Positions 36,664 through 50,690 of a stretch of DNA of 64,000 bases are shown piece after piece. This stretch comes from Torreya grandis (Eukaryota; Streptophyta; Pinopsida; Cupressales; Taxaceae). Under the pieces are notes generated by a model, which was not told where the DNA came from, did not search any database, and saw only the letters and a program-made list of their open reading frames with translations. The first letter of the stretch is position 1; each line of letters opens with the position of its first letter. The position numbers were made by a program, and so were the translations under genes. The stretch is taken from assembly GCA_037957365.1 (NCBI GenBank), contig JARHVA010001922.1:1-64000 (forward strand). The letters are read 5' to 3'.

Positions 36664-39056
36664 ATCCACTAATTACTAACCTTTAAAATTCTATCAAATG
36701 CTACATTCTAACATGTAATGGGTTCCAAAACTCATACCACCAAAGAAATATATTACAATTGAAAGCATACCAATTTATGAGTTAAGTGGGTCAATCAAAA
36801 TAACTCATTTAGCCTGAGATGATTATAAGGCACTAGCCACTAAATTATATAGGGATGTACACTTATAATAAGAACAAATATTATAGTATCTAATAATACT
36901 AAAATAACAATAAACTTCAACATTTGAACTCCCTTTAATTTTTAACACAGAGCAACAATATGGCAAGGTTTTAGATTGCTATGATAGTGATGATGAATTT
37001 CCTTATTATGACCTATGAACATATGTAATATATAAATTTTGATCATCTTAATCATCTTTCACATAACCTACTCATACCTATAAGCCCTAGTATATACAAG
37101 TTAAACCTATCACCAAAGGATACAAAAACACATTCAAATAAGGGAAAGGAAAAATTATCATATGAACATGTAAATTTTTGTTATTTAATCCATACCCATT
37201 ACCTATAAACATTGATTCAACCTTATAATGGATAAATGAAAAGACTCCATGTGAATAATGTGGACTCCTCTCATAAGAATCCACAACATATTTTATAGAT
37301 AATAGCAAAATAAGATGATATGAATATAATAGTTTCTATGCTACTTGAGCATAACATGATATCTTTACCTCCTAAAAGACATAGATGAGGCACATGACTC
37401 ATTATTAGATAAGGGTCACCATATTTTAACTATCATTAGATCACTGGCCATAATACAAATCAATGTGATATATTAAAAAAATTAGATTTAGATTTATAAA
37501 ATTAAAGGATGTATATAGATCATACTTGAACAATATAAAAGACGTTTGATTTATGATATTTTGGAATAAAAAGTGAAATGGAACATAATTCTCAAAGCCT
37601 ACGCAACCTATTTTTAATTACTATTACAAATATTTATGGGGTCCATTGCAACATCTCAAGGTTGATATAAAAAATTAGAGCATGGTTTGTTGTGTTACCA
37701 CATTACAGTAGACAAGAAATGATATATAGAGTTGTGATATTATCTATATTTTCTAGAATATCTTGGATACATTATGTTATCCATTGCATTTGGACCACAT
37801 GTGGTAGACCTTTCTATATGGATAATAGATCAAAAACCATGTTTGACTTTTCATCTTGGACATCACTAGTTAACTGACATGAAAGTAACTATCAATATTA
37901 AAATTTGATTCCTTAATTCCCAACATGACATAAAATAAATTTTATCTTAAATGATGGACATGATGATGGATAGATACAAACAACTTCCAACAAAGAGTTA
38001 CTAGAAAACATCAAAAAATTAGAAATAATTCAGTACAAACAATTTTTCCAAATAAAACCACCCCATAATATTTTATCTCCAATTAATGAGGACTTGTTGG
38101 ACTAGTTGTGTCACATTTCAAATATTCCAAAATTTGTCAAAATACAAAAAAATCAAACATCCAAAAAATAATAATACAAAAATATTTAGGATTCCCAAAT
38201 TTTATTAGCTCCTTAGCATCTATGTTGTTTGCTTTATGTTATTAGATAACATATAATATCATTCCTATATACATATATGTTTCATGAATATTTGAGTGTG
38301 ATACATTCATACCCAAACATGTGATTTATGCACTTCAAAATGTTGGACCTCTCCTCTACCCACATCATATAGTACATTGGGGGCTTCTATTTCTTTGATC
38401 ACGATTGATACATGATACATATCCTTTATGGTCATTTATACATTATCATGTTTAACTAAAACTTATAGATGTATATATACATGCTAATACATTTTACATT
38501 TTAATTTATATGATATGATAAATAATTTCTTTTCTAACACATATGCAAGGGGAAAGTATGCTATGCTTATGTTGGTTGCTTATGCATCATTCAAATTGTC
38601 ACTTTTTTGAGTGTATTCTATTGATTATTTTTGTCTTACTTGTGAAACATTTGAATATGTTCCTTTCGTGTTGGTCCATATGCCATTATATGTTTTTTGT
38701 ACATTTTAATATGTCATTTTATGCTTATTATACATTTAAATATGTCATTCCTTTCGATTATGTGACATATGAACATGCCCCTTGTATGAGGTCTCCTTAG
38801 ACCATTATTTTGCATTACATTGGGTAATCTTATGTGTGTTCTTGATTTTTTTTTAATCTTGTATTGTTACTCTCTAAACATTATCATGATATATATACTA
38901 CGTCTTATTACTTGATGTGATCACATATTTCAAGCTTAATTGACATATTTACTTTGAATGTTATCCTTATATTCTACACAATGCATATACTGATTATATG
39001 GCTACCTTATATTTTTTAGGTAAAGTACCTAACATATTCTATTTTAATTACCTCAA
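36664..39056. other. E4 pol remainder, unrecognisable
   Basis: About 2.4 kb where RT, RNase H and integrase would lie. I see no YxDD, no DDE-type block and no zinc finger. The frames at 37087-37308, 37692-37877 and 38543-38800 are unsupported. Internal deletion plus mutation seems likely, since E4's interior is only about 4.5 kb. Confidence 0.5.
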
Positions 39057-39310
39057 AAGTGGGAACATATTATTGGGTACATGTCATACATGCATTACCT
39101 CCACATTTTTATAGTTTATATATTTTAGTGGGGGCATGTCACAAAGGCATGACCTCCACACGTATACACCTTCTCAATAATTCTTGATTTAAGTGGGGAA
39201 ATTCATAAAGGCATGACCTCCAAACTTAAACACTTAGTATATCTATTCTTAAATGGGGGGAATGTCATAAAAATGTGACCTTCACACTTGCACAAACTCC
39301 AATTCAATTT
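39057..39310 (+). repeat. Tandem array of a purine-tract unit, four copies
   Basis: Units start near 39057, 39127, 39191 and 39252 (period 61-70 bp). Each has AAGTGGGGGCATGTCA-like sequence followed by TAAAGGCATGACCTCCACA. GTCAT...ATGAC can pair within the unit. The G-run followed by TGTCA resembles a polypurine tract abutting an LTR start, repeated four times. It lies downstream of where E4 integrase should be. Confidence 0.75.
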
Positions 39311-40079
39311 CATGGTTCAAATATACACTTAGGTCAAAACCTTATACATTGAATTATTTTTACATAGATTTGAAACAAAAAAAAAATTATGACATGTATA
39401 CTCCAGATCAAACATATTATAGGTGCATATTACATGCTATTACACCAAAATTTACCAATTATACTATTCCCTAGGATGCATTGACTACACCAAGATGTAA
39501 TATTATTGATCTTTTTATGTTGTAGTAGTTGGTTCACTTTATAGGTTTAATTGATTAAATCATTCAACCTCACCACATTTATATATTATAATTATTTTAT
39601 CTAATCTCATTATATTTATAGGATTATTTTATTAAATTACTCACACTCATAAAATTATATATATTCATACTTGAGTTGTGTGATTAAGATATAATGATCT
39701 CAATGCCCATGTCACAACTCATCCTTGCACTAGATTAGGGGAATAATACCTTCCAATCTTCCTCTTCAAACCTCTAGGGTTTATATTTGAACCTCTTTAG
39801 ACTATAATTATTCATAATGAATCATATTTACCAATTTAAAACATCAAGAAGAAACATGGTTGCATCGACAAATAAGTGTACTCATTCCTTTCTCTCTTTC
39901 TTTTCAATCATTTCAATTATTTAAAATTTTAGATTATACGCACTAATTTATAGTGTAACATGTTCTTGGTTACATGTCATAAACTATAAAATAACTTAAA
40001 TTGGGATTAAAAAAGGCAAGGTGTGTTGTATACACCCAGGCATGTATTTATTTCTTTTAACCTATTAATTTCATCTTTA
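39311..40079. other. E4 post-pol non-coding DNA
   Basis: No gene. No second polypurine tract was found directly before the right LTR. Confidence 0.45.
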
Positions 40080-41453
40080 TGCATTACTAGATTAGGGGAT
40101 GCAAATATAGATAGTAAAACTAAATATTTATAGCATTTTGGTCTTGTACATTTGAAAAATATCAATCAAGGCTCTACCCTTCATTTTTATACCTCCCTAT
40201 TATTGAAAGGCTAGCATTTATTATCTCATTATGCCAAATTGCTTATCTCATAGTTTGATCTATATTATTTTTATTTCCTAGGTCTCTTGCATTTCGTAAA
40301 AAGCTTAAAACCTAATAAACATTATTCACCATCAATTTTACATCTATATTTATTTTATAGACTTCTATACACTATTATCCACATAGGGACACTATCACTG
40401 ATGGTAGTGTACAAATCCTTACTTAGTATTGCTAGCCAAAATTCATCCAAATTGTAAATGTTTCAAAGCCTATGGGCCATCCTATTTGTCTTATTGAACC
40501 CTATGGTGAGATAATTTCAAAATGTGTGATATAAAGTCAATTCTAAGCTTTATCATTCTTCATCTATCAAATACCAAGTAAACACCTATTAAATCTAAAT
40601 CAATCAACTACACAACCAAGCTATTATGTCATATTCATTCTTGATTTCATATCAAGCATGAGATTAATCATATTACTAGTCTGAAGCATTCAAATATCAT
40701 CACATGAAAAAAAAATCAAGTTACAAGATAGATCATTGTATGCATCATCATATAATATATTTCACCCTTGTGTACACACTTTCCCACACATAGGGGATAA
40801 CTACATAAGTTTGATGCCCTATTTAGAGTATTAGTTATGTAGGAAACATACATTAATAGAGGAACCTTTAGGTTTAAATCAACACCATGATCCCACTAAC
40901 TCATTTTTAGAAAATTCATTTTGAGGGTTAGGAAGGGTTAATAGATAGGGTTTTATCAATCAATGAAGAGTGATGTGTTGTATCCTAGATCTAAGTACAT
41001 CATCACAAAGGAAATAAAAAACCCATAAAAATGAAGTTGGTCATATTTATATCCAAGAAGTTATTACTTACTAGACACCTAAATCATAGTTACACATTAG
41101 TGTTAATGGTATTGTCCAAATCTGTTAGTAGTTTCTACTGCTACATAAGTATATTTCCTAGAATCTAACAACTAATCTTGCATACTTTTCACTTTTTTTC
41201 TAATCTATATCTACTTGCACATAGTGAGCCTAGCTAAGTATAATTTCTCTTTGATATTGAAATTAATTGAACATATTTCAAATCAAGTACTATATATTTA
41301 TCATATCTTGATATTATAATTTAGAATATTCATTTATCTAAGTTTGTAATTAATTGGCCCACTATAGATTATTTTATCACCCTTGTGCTTGAACTATTTC
41401 TATATTCTTAACCATATACCCTAATAATATAAATTTAGGGTTAAACAAGGACA
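40080..41453 (+). repeat. E4 right LTR, uninterrupted
   Basis: About 1374 bp, matching both parts of the split left LTR in order. Around 40817 it shows the pre-insertion site (GATGCCCTATTTAGAG), which aligns with the left flank of E5 up to CCCT and with its right flank from CCCT onward. Confidence 0.75.
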
Positions 41454-44400
41454 TGTCCATTATAAATACATACATATATATCCATACATATGATTCATAC
41501 ATAATATTAGACCATCAATGACCTAGTTGTACACAATTATTCTTTTGTTGAGAATATCAATCTCAACATAATTAATAATGTCATTTTATTGAAATCAATA
41601 ATGAAAACATGATACCATATATGGTTTATCCCATTTATCACAAATGACCAAGAATTTTAATTAATAATAAAATATCACCTTCTCATACTTACACATAAAT
41701 GAAAATAAACCAATCAATAATAAAAAACATCTAACTTCCCTTCAAAGCGTACTTCCAAGAATAATACACCAACATATTTATTTACCATCAAATTTATCAC
41801 AAGATATATCCATATATAATATATATTTCATATACATGATAATTTATAACATGATAATATCAACCAAAACACATGAAACATCTTCTTTTGTGTTCCTTCA
41901 TACTTTATTAGCATAGATCTAAAAATATTAAAAACATCTAAAACTAAATGAAAGTTTATAATTATGACTTATACTTCTGATTTAACCTTTTAGGGTTTAG
42001 ATATATAAATCCTATATTTGATTAAATAGATGAGTAGTCTAAATTAGTGAAATAATATGCAATAAATAACCATTAATTTGTTATATATTTTGACTTACTT
42101 TGACTTTTTAAAAATAGTAATAAATATGTACAAATAGATACTTATCTGGGAAATACCTAATACAGAAAACCTAAGTGCTAAAAACTAATATATGAATAGG
42201 TCTGAGTGTCATCAACTAGATCCCTATGTTAGATCCTCTCATAGATATTAGCACTACACTTGGACAGTAGCACCATATGGCTTTAATGTCTTGAAAATGG
42301 TGCTAGTGTCCTCCATTTAGGATTGCTCCTAAATTATGGGTGTGAATGGGCCTATGTTTTGGGTTTATATTCCTACATGCATGAATTTTGAAACTCTATA
42401 TTATGCATATAATATATTATTTATGATTTAATCCCTAATATTTCTTACAAGTAAGACATGAGCTAAAAAAAATCATTAGTATGATAGGCTAGATATCCTC
42501 AACACCCCATTGGGAAGAGAGTTGCCTACATACCAATACTCCAAGGAGGGATCAATCCCGATGTAGTTTTCCCCACATAAGTAATGGTGAAATTCGAAGT
42601 TATTCTAGAATGATAGTGGTCTTCAATGTCATGAGTGTGTTTGAGATTGGAAATCTATAAAATCTGAGATTAGGGAAGCTATATATGGTAGTATGTATAA
42701 GTAGGATAGAATAATGATTAATAACCTTGATTTTTCTCAACTTGCTTTGTGTTTGAATAGGTATTTTGCATCTAATTTCCATCTAAGGGATATAAGTCTA
42801 AAATTCATGTGTTTATAGTGTTTTTTAACTTATGAAAACAATAAAAGATGCTTAGGTTGACCTTAGGAGGGTTTTAATTTTAAAAATATATCTATTTGGT
42901 AAATTTAGGTAAAAGGACACTAGCATAATTTTGGGGACACCAGCACCATGTGGCTCTAATGTCCTTAATGTGGCACTAATTTCTAGCTAGAAGGCTATTA
43001 GGAATTAAGGGCCAAGATCTATAAATGAGGGTTTGAGACTATGTTTTAGCTAAATAGGGATGTCTGTGGTCTACACAAAGGCTAGATAAGTGTGATAATA
43101 GGATCTAGGACTAATATAGGAATGTGTTGTCTCAAGTAGAACTATTATCACTCAAGAAACACTTTTAGGTGATTAAAACTTCTAATAATGTTCAAAAATA
43201 ATTATGGAAGGGTGAAATAGTGTATAAACCCAGATTTAGTTAAGTAAACATAAGTACTATGTCTTTTGTAGGTCTTATATTTATAAGTTATTAATGTTTA
43301 AGCAAAATCTTGTTTATGTGTGTTGCCTTAGTCTTCTATCTCTTTTATCACTCTTTTACACTTATATATCTCTCTTCTCATAGTATCAGTTATTCCATGT
43401 TATTCCTTGATAGAGTCATAAGAGTCCTTATCCATTCTTATGTGTCATTCTTTTATTTTCTTGATTTTGGGTAGGAGCATTGCATTGGATAGGATCTCAG
43501 CACTCTAATGTCCTTCATAGAATTTTTTGCTAGCTCACATTTTGGAGGGTTTTTTAGGTCTCTTTTTATTTTAGGGTTATTCTTATGACCATTTTAACTT
43601 TGTTTAATTGTTCAACATCAAAATAAGTTTTTCAAATTCAAAATTAGGAGGATTCTATTTAAAGGGGTTTCTAAATAATTTTGCATCTATCACTTATCTT
43701 TTTTCACTAGCTAATAAAAGGATATCAATACTAAAAAAACTCAATCTATACATATTTCTAAATTATTTACATACCACACCTATATTTCATGCTTGCACCA
43801 AGAGGAAGGCCTAGGTGAAAATGATTTTAGATACACATCATGCTTGCTTGATTATGCACATTACCTAATGGATAACTACATCATCTGGAGGTCCCTATCA
43901 TTGGGGATATATAGGTAGCACTAAAGATAATAGGGGTTCTGAGGATAGCTTGGTCATATCCCACTTTCCCAAAATTTCCCTCTTTTTGAATTTGATATTT
44001 GTGTGCTTCTTGTGTGTTATTATATGATATTATTTTATTTTTATTGTTTACTAGGTTATTAATACACTAATGTGTATGATTATTTAGGTGTAATTATCAT
44101 AGGGAGTTACATTTGGTAGCACTATTCTAGCTTGTGGGAGTTACTTGTTTGACTGGTTATTCTAGGGATGGATTTACTTTCCTATTCCATGGATTTGACC
44201 ACTATTCTAGGGGGAGTTATGCATTAACTCTCTTATTTGTACATATTTCTTATTGAGTTATTTAACTAATGTGGATTGAATCTCATTTTTTCAATATATA
44301 TATTTTTTTTTTCTCACAACACTTATGAATTTACTTATCTTTTACTTACAAACTTGTGCATTTCATTAATATAAATATCATGGTGAGCACTCCATTATGG

Positions 44401-45030
44401 TATTATAATGCCATTCTAGTATATTAATGTCATTTTTCATTGTTATCTATTTATAAAATGTGGTTTTATATTATTATCTTTTCACAGTTGTGTGTGATCA
44501 TTAAATCTCTTATGTTTCAAACTCTATTATGTAAGTGAGCAAATTTATGATGAAGGTTAAATATTTTTTGTGTAGGACTATTCATATGGTGAGAGAGATA
44601 AATAATAATGAGTAGGATTTGTTTGATGTTTTTTCCCTTAGTGAGTGCACATTTGGCTCAGGGTTGAAACCCTTGTTTTTCATTATCAATAATGTACCCA
44701 AAGGCCTTCACATAATATTAATGGCATATACATAGACTAAAACGTGTTGTAGTTTAATCTTGAAAAGTCATTGGACTCTTCAAAGGCCTTATAGGCTCTA
44801 TCATAACCTTCTCATGGCCTCTCCCTTCCTAGCTCATTGTCTTACTACATTCAAGTCACTTTTCAAGATCCAATAGATATGGATAAAACCCTATGTTATT
44901 CCTCCATTGGCTTTCCTCCATTTGTGAACAACATACCTTCATTGGATAGAAAATGAAGATAGTGGTTGATAGTGTCTAAAAGGCATTCCTCTATTTTCTA
45001 TCCTTATAGACATTATCAACCAATATACTA
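41454..45030. other. No gene recognised; mixed repeat DNA
   Basis: 42525-42830 matches 5380-5680. A block like AGCACCATGTGGCTCTAATGTCC recurs near 42265, 42945 and 43500. CTATTCTAG recurs near 44125, 44159 and 44202, twice followed within 15 bases by GGGAGTTA. A 44944-45005 inverted repeat (GGATAGAAAAT ... ATTTTCTATCC) could fold. The frames at 42600-42782 and 43608-43814 have no family match. Possibly parts of another long LTR. Confidence 0.4.
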
Positions 45031-45107
45031 TGGAAGAAATGAAGATACTATAAATAAAGAATAGAAAATAAGATTTTTTGATCAAATCCTATGAGGAACA
45101 AATTATA

Positions 45108-46690
45108 ATTTTTGAAGGAAGGCTGAGTAATGAAGTCAAGGAGCATGATGAGATCACACAATAGCTTGAAACTCATGTTTGTACTCTTAATGAAGAAGTA
45201 AAGAGTAAGGATGAAGAATGTATCATGCACCAATCAGAGATGGAGTCTTTTTAGATAAAACTAAATCAAGCTATAAACAATATTAAAACATTTTAGAAGT
45301 CAAAAGTAAGTATCTCTAAAAGAGATGATCTCATGATAAACAAAGATACAGTTGATGATTTAGATAATAAGGATGAATTGATAAATACTCTTGAATATCT
45401 AAATATTGATAATAAAAATAAGAAGAATATGATATCATATATCAAGGACTATGAATAAAAATTCAGTGTGTTTGAAGAAAGAATGGATGATGACACCAAG
45501 GAACATGAACATATTGTCAAGCATCTCAATAGTTAATTAGAAACTATGTCTACAAGCCTAAAATCCAAATAAGATGAGTTTTTAAGGTATGTGATTAAAA
45601 TTGAGTCATTAAAATCTAAGTTAGACAAGATATCTTGTAAAGTGAAGTCATTTGTGAAGTTTGAAAAGAGCTCAAATGATCTTCAAAGTATTCTAAGTAG
45701 TCTAAAGCATGTAAGTGATAGAACTAGTCTTAGATACAAAGAAAAATAAAAGCATGTAACTCAAGACAAGATAAAGGTTGATGTTAACAATGATAATTAA
45801 AATTTGAATATCAATCATCAGTCAAGGAATAAAGGTATTGGTAGAATGAAGACAAATTAGATCAGACAACCAAATGCTTCAAGGTATGCCAAATATTTTA
45901 TGGGCCATTCTTTTTTTTGCCATCTTATTAGTTTTAGGGAAAAAGATTGTGTAATAAGAATCAATAAATCAAAGGGATATCACTTCCATTTTAAAATAAA
46001 AGGTATGGAAGACATTTTTTACTACAAAGTTGGTCACATTGCTAGGTTATACAAGTTAGGATAAGTTCAATCAGGCTCTTAGAGTGAAATAAAGAAGACA
46101 ATCTTGATAGATAAATGCAATGAGATATTCATCCCAAAGTCATTGTTATGCATGCAATCAATTTATCCACATGGCTAGATAATACAAGAGGATAATAAAT
46201 CATTCAAAGAAATATCACAATCATCATCAAGCAAAAGGTATGATTGATCTTTTTTATTTTAGATGTCATATAATTGGTCACATTGATAGGTATTTCAAGA
46301 ATAGGTTGAATGAATTATCAAAGCAAAATAAGGTGTATGGTGCTCCTAGTGTGTAAGGAAGAGGTCAAAAATGGTTGTGGAAACCTAAGCCCATTAAGAA
46401 AGATCAGACTGAGACCAAAGATGGTTTGTTTGTCATGATAGACATGAAGGAAAGTCAAGAGTTTCTATTGTCTACACTTATTAACAAGTCTAAAGTAAAG
46501 AATGAATTAAAATATCCATTTAAAGTCAATATGGTGATTAGGCAGGACTGAAATTCAAATGAGAGTATGGAGATATGGGATTCTCTCAAGTTTTGGGACT
46601 TAAGTCTCACTATGTCAAAGGGGTGTATCTCTCTATGATTTAAGGAGATAGTTGACTACAAGAGGAAACATGGTGGATATTTGTTGATAT
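45108..46690 (+). pseudogene. E6 Gag: coiled coil plus three degenerate CCHC knuckles
   Basis: From 45108 to about 46060 one frame holds with stops. Two related charged segments (FEGRLSNEVKEHDEITQ and FEERMDDDTKEHEHIVKHLN) suggest an internally duplicated coiled coil. IESLKSKLDKISCKVKS and KSSNDLQSILSSLKHVSD follow, typical of one plant copia Gag group. Three knuckles come next: SFFCHLISFREKDC (about 45910-45947), FYYKVGHIARLY (46014-46052) and YFRCHIIGHIDRYF (46255-46297, shifted one frame). Each has lost one or more Cys/His. YKRKHGG near 46660 may be the start of protease. The minus-strand frame at 45048-45233 is antisense to this and is not a gene. Confidence 0.82.
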
Positions 46691-47839
46691 TTGATTAATG
46701 TTTCAAGATAAGAAAGGTCATTAGAATAAATATGTTGGTTATGAAGGAATACATGAAAATAATAGAATTTTATAATTGTCTAATCAAGGATTTTATGTTA
46801 TGTAGATATTATATTGCATAAAAAGGTATGTTGATCTTGTTCAAATGTGCTCAAGGTGTGTTTAGGGTTTTTGGTTCTAAAGGTAAGATCTTGTCAATTT
46901 ATTAAATTAATTGATCAAATAATGAAGGATAAAGACAATGTTGATATGGAGTATGAGGATAATGTGTTTTCATATCTCTAATATCATAAAGGTCTCAAAG
47001 TTCTATAGATTACAAGTTGTGTGTGCCATGGAATAAGGGGAGCTAACTTAGTTAGCTTGAGTGGCTTGAATAAGATATGCATGATGTAAGGGGGAGCATA
47101 TGTGAAGATTATTTACTCATGATAGAAGTGTGAAGATGTTTACTATATTTTAGAATTCAATAAGATTGATATGATGAGTTAATCAATCCAAGTCATGTAT
47201 TTTAACAAGGTATTGAATCTTCATGCATGATCAAAGAGAGATTGTGAGTTTTGTATGTAGATAGGTCCAAGGATCATAAATTTCCAAGTTAATATTGGTT
47301 TATGTATGACATAATATGGATAATGATGTTAGGAGGAGATTTCTAAGCTCTATGAGTAGTTTGTTAGGTCCTAGGTTTAGATGACTATGTAGTAGAATTT
47401 AGAGAGAAGGTATGAAGGCAATTATGTTGATTTTATCATTTTTAGAAATGGTTTGAATATGATAAGAAGGGTTACTAATCTTATGTGACTTAGGTGGATT
47501 CCCTCTTTATGTTTTCAAGGTAAGTTCATGTAGTTTTTGATGTTCATGTATATTTTGTCTTCATAGAAGCTATGTATGATCAAACAAGAGTGTAGTCATG
47601 GAGTATGTTTGAGAAAATCAAGGTAATAATACATATGCAAAATTTTAGGAAGAGTATATATCATATATTGGACATGGTATTTTCCTATTATTGTTCCTTG
47701 AAGTATTTTTAGATCCACAAGATTAGGATTTGAGCCAACTTTGTCATTGTGTCAAATGGGGAGAATGTGCTTGAAGAGAAAGACATAGTCCAAGCATAAT
47801 CTTTGTATTAGTTTTTTACATCAATGAAAATAGGGATAA
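46691..47839. other. E6 3' non-coding region with two purine tracts
   Basis: No readable pol. Candidate polypurine tracts are at about 47088-47098 and 47751-47762. Their spacing suggests either an internal rearrangement or that only one is the true tract. Confidence 0.45.
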
Positions 47840-50690
47840 TGTTGGAGGTTTTTAAATGATGTCTCCAAGGTGACCAATTATGTTGATGAGGTGTCATTTG
47901 TGCTAGAATGATAATGACAAAGTGTGCTTCAATGTGCTTTAGTGTTCCTACATGGTTCTTTAGTGTTTGAATTTTTAAGGAAATTCATGAATGATATTTA
48001 TGGTATGGACATGTTTTAGAGACCCTATAGGGTGATATGAGTTTTTATAATGATTAAGGAAGTGAACACAATTAATCAAAATAGTCATATGAATGTTTAA
48101 GCTCAAGTAGTCATCTTGATAGATAAAGCTGAGTGAGCAAATTGATGACACCATATTTGACACATGTGAAGGTTTTAAGAGAATATTAATATATGGATAT
48201 ATTAATCTATGTGATTATATCATATGGTCCAAGTTTAAAGTTTTGACATGGATCATAGCAAATTTTATTAAGGTGTAAATTTGTCTTCTTAGATAGAGTT
48301 TACCAGGTTCCCATAGCCAAATTTGTGATGTCAAAGATTCGAAGTAAGCATTTAATCAGACAAAAAATCTAATGGTGAACATTTAATATAACTAGATAAA
48401 GATCCAATAATGTGGTTTAAATTCAAATAGTCAAAATTTAATGTGCTAGTGACATGTGTCACAATCATGGAGTTTGAGCAATATATCTAACAGTGAGCAT
48501 GAAACTTGTCAGATAGAGATCAACGGTGAGCACATAATCATGCAGATTGTGATCCAATGGAGTATATTGAGTCAAATAGTCAAGAATGAATGTGTGGATT
48601 CCAAGTTTCATAATTTAATTAGATTCAAATAGTCAATGTGATTATAAGGCATGTAGAGTTACTAAGTGATATAAGTTCATTAGTGACTGGTTATAGGGTG
48701 TGTAAAAGGCATGTAGAATTGACAAGTGGCACAATCATGGAAGATCTGATCAAATATAAATGGTAATAATTTTAAGGTAAAAATTAGGATAATAATAATG
48801 ATATTGATGGTGATTTTTTTTTCAAAGTTTCCATGGATCATGAGATGAGGTCAAAGTGTCCAATGTTTAACGTTTACATAGTGACTATTGACATTTGAAT
48901 TTAACAAAGTAAAAACTAGTGCTCAATATTTTGCTTATATCTTTTGATCCAGGATGAATTTCATGGTGATGTAAAAATAAAATTTGAATAAGAATTAAAT
49001 TTTCATATATATAAGTTATTTATAAGTTTTGAATATATTTACAATCCAGGATATTAATCTCTATATTTGACTGTGTTTGACCATATTTTATAAGTGACCT
49101 GAAAAGGATAATTGAGTTGTTATTGATAGTATTTTGATGTTTTAAGAAGATATAACTATTGGATAGTGTTTTATAATCCATGAAAATTGTGTTTGTATTT
49201 TTTAGGTCTAACCAATCCTTCTTTAGTGTGAATAATTTCTTATAAGTTGATTGTGTTTATTGAATGGACTAGCAAATTGAGTGACCATGTTGCAGGATTG
49301 AGTTGAAGGTGTTCTAAGAAGCATTGACTAAGAAAATGAATATGTATATATTTTATAAGTATAAAAGTATTATAATAAGTAATTTTATGTTATGATATTC
49401 CCCTGATTAGTTATGGAGATTCAACATAGTATAACTATATTTTGACTATATGTGACCAGTCTGAGTAGTCATTCGAATAGAGTTGATTAAGTGCTTAGAG
49501 CTTGTGTTGAAGTATTTAAGACACATGGAAGTGTTTTATAGGTATTGAATGGTTAAACCATGTGATCTAATCATTTTTATATGTGAAATACTTGAGTAGT
49601 TACTTCAAAATTTTGAGATTGTGTTTTCTATATATGAAGACCTAAAGAGCAAGGAAACGTAATTGGTAGGTTCAAGTGTTGAGTTGGTGTTATAGATGAA
49701 ATGGACCAATATGAGAGTAATAAAGGGGATATTGAAAATATATTTGATGTGTTTTAATAATTTTTAAAGTATGAAGGTGATCGAATTAGCCTCACATGTA
49801 ACATGTGAGTATGAAGGCCTAATTATTTTAGGTCTCACCAAGACCTAATGGTGGTTTGGGGATAATAAAGTAATGAATGACTTATGAAGAGTGTGTTTCT
49901 CACATGTAATGTGTGTATGGACCTATTTTAATTTTGGTTCCAATATGTAAAATCATCTTGGCTAACCAAGATTGGTTAAAGGAAGAGGTGGTATAAGTAT
50001 AAGGTCTTATTGGACTAATTATTCTAGTTATGTATGTGTGGATTTCAAGTAAAGGAGATAAAATTTGAAAGAGAAGGTAAAGATTAGTGAGGACCATCAG
50101 AGATAAAATAATTCAATAATTTATCTAACCAAGATAATTTAGGAGGACACATAGGTCATTGGACCTAATGATCCTAGAAGAGGCAGATTGAGCGAGTGAG
50201 GCCTTGAGACTATTTGGGTGAAAGAGTGAAGGTGAAGAGTGTAATAAAAGTGGTCATCATAAGTTGAAGAGAAAAAAATGTATTTAAGATTATATTTTCA
50301 AGTTATTTGAGTGGGTGCTTAGTTGCCTATGGGGTTAGTTCCTCCTTGCAAAGTAAATCTTGTTAAAAGTCTAGTTGTGGGTACTAAGCTAGACCAGGGT
50401 AGTAGCTCCTTGTGGGATTGGTGTCTCACTAAACTAAGGGATGAGTGTTCCTTGATCAGATAGTTCTAGTATAAATGTTGGATCTTGTTTTATAGGACTA
50501 TAGTCCATCTTATAGGGTTCATTAGTTTGATCATACGTTCATGTGATGTATGCTTTGGATGTATGTGTTTTAATGTCTATGTTACCTGATCAAGTTGATG
50601 TATGATGAATGTTTAAGAGTTGGGAATTAAATTGGATTATCTTGAATCATTGATTTAACACATCCCCTCTCAGTGATTGTACCTCTAACA
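47840..50690 (+). repeat. Candidate 2.85-kb 3' LTR of E6
   Basis: The segment begins TGTTGGAGG and ends CCTCTAACA, nine-base inverted termini with one mismatch, as expected for an LTR. The end is preceded by CATCCCCTCTCAGTGATTGT, a phrase like those ending long copia LTRs. No second copy is in the window, so it could also be coincidence or a solo LTR. Frames at 47975-48163 and 49900-50097 lie inside and are unsupported. Confidence 0.5.

Larger units (their letters stand above)
27457..41453 (+). mobile_element. E4: degenerate Ty3/gypsy element carrying nested E5
   Basis: Direct repeats of about 1.37 kb bound this region. The left one is split (27457-28177 plus 34913-35567) by E5, and the right one (40080-41453) is whole. 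Subtracting E5 and one 5-bp duplication leaves the left repeat at about 1371 bp against 1374 bp on the right. Between them, on the plus strand, lie a gypsy protease remnant (36.2 kb), decayed DNA and a purine-rich tandem array (39.06 kb). Outer edges are approximate: I found no target duplication for E4 and no clear primer site. Confidence 0.7.
45031..50690 (+). mobile_element. E6: copia element with gag, no recognisable pol
   Basis: A coiled-coil, zinc-knuckle Gag (45.1-46.5 kb) is followed within about 0.6 kb by a copia-style purine tract (TAAGGGGGAGCAT near 47090). A second follows (AAATGGGGAGAATGT near 47755), then a candidate LTR at 47840-50690. I find no integrase, RT or RNase H. No matching 5' LTR was seen upstream, so the left edge is unknown. 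This would be the third pol-less copia derivative in the window. Confidence 0.6.

Noticed and set aside
39057..39310. Possible CRISPR-like array
   Set aside because: Units are contiguous diverged repeats without unique spacers, in plant retrotransposon DNA.
45048..45233. 61-codon minus-strand frame
   Set aside because: Antisense to the E6 coiled-coil Gag, which has clear family phrases on the plus strand.
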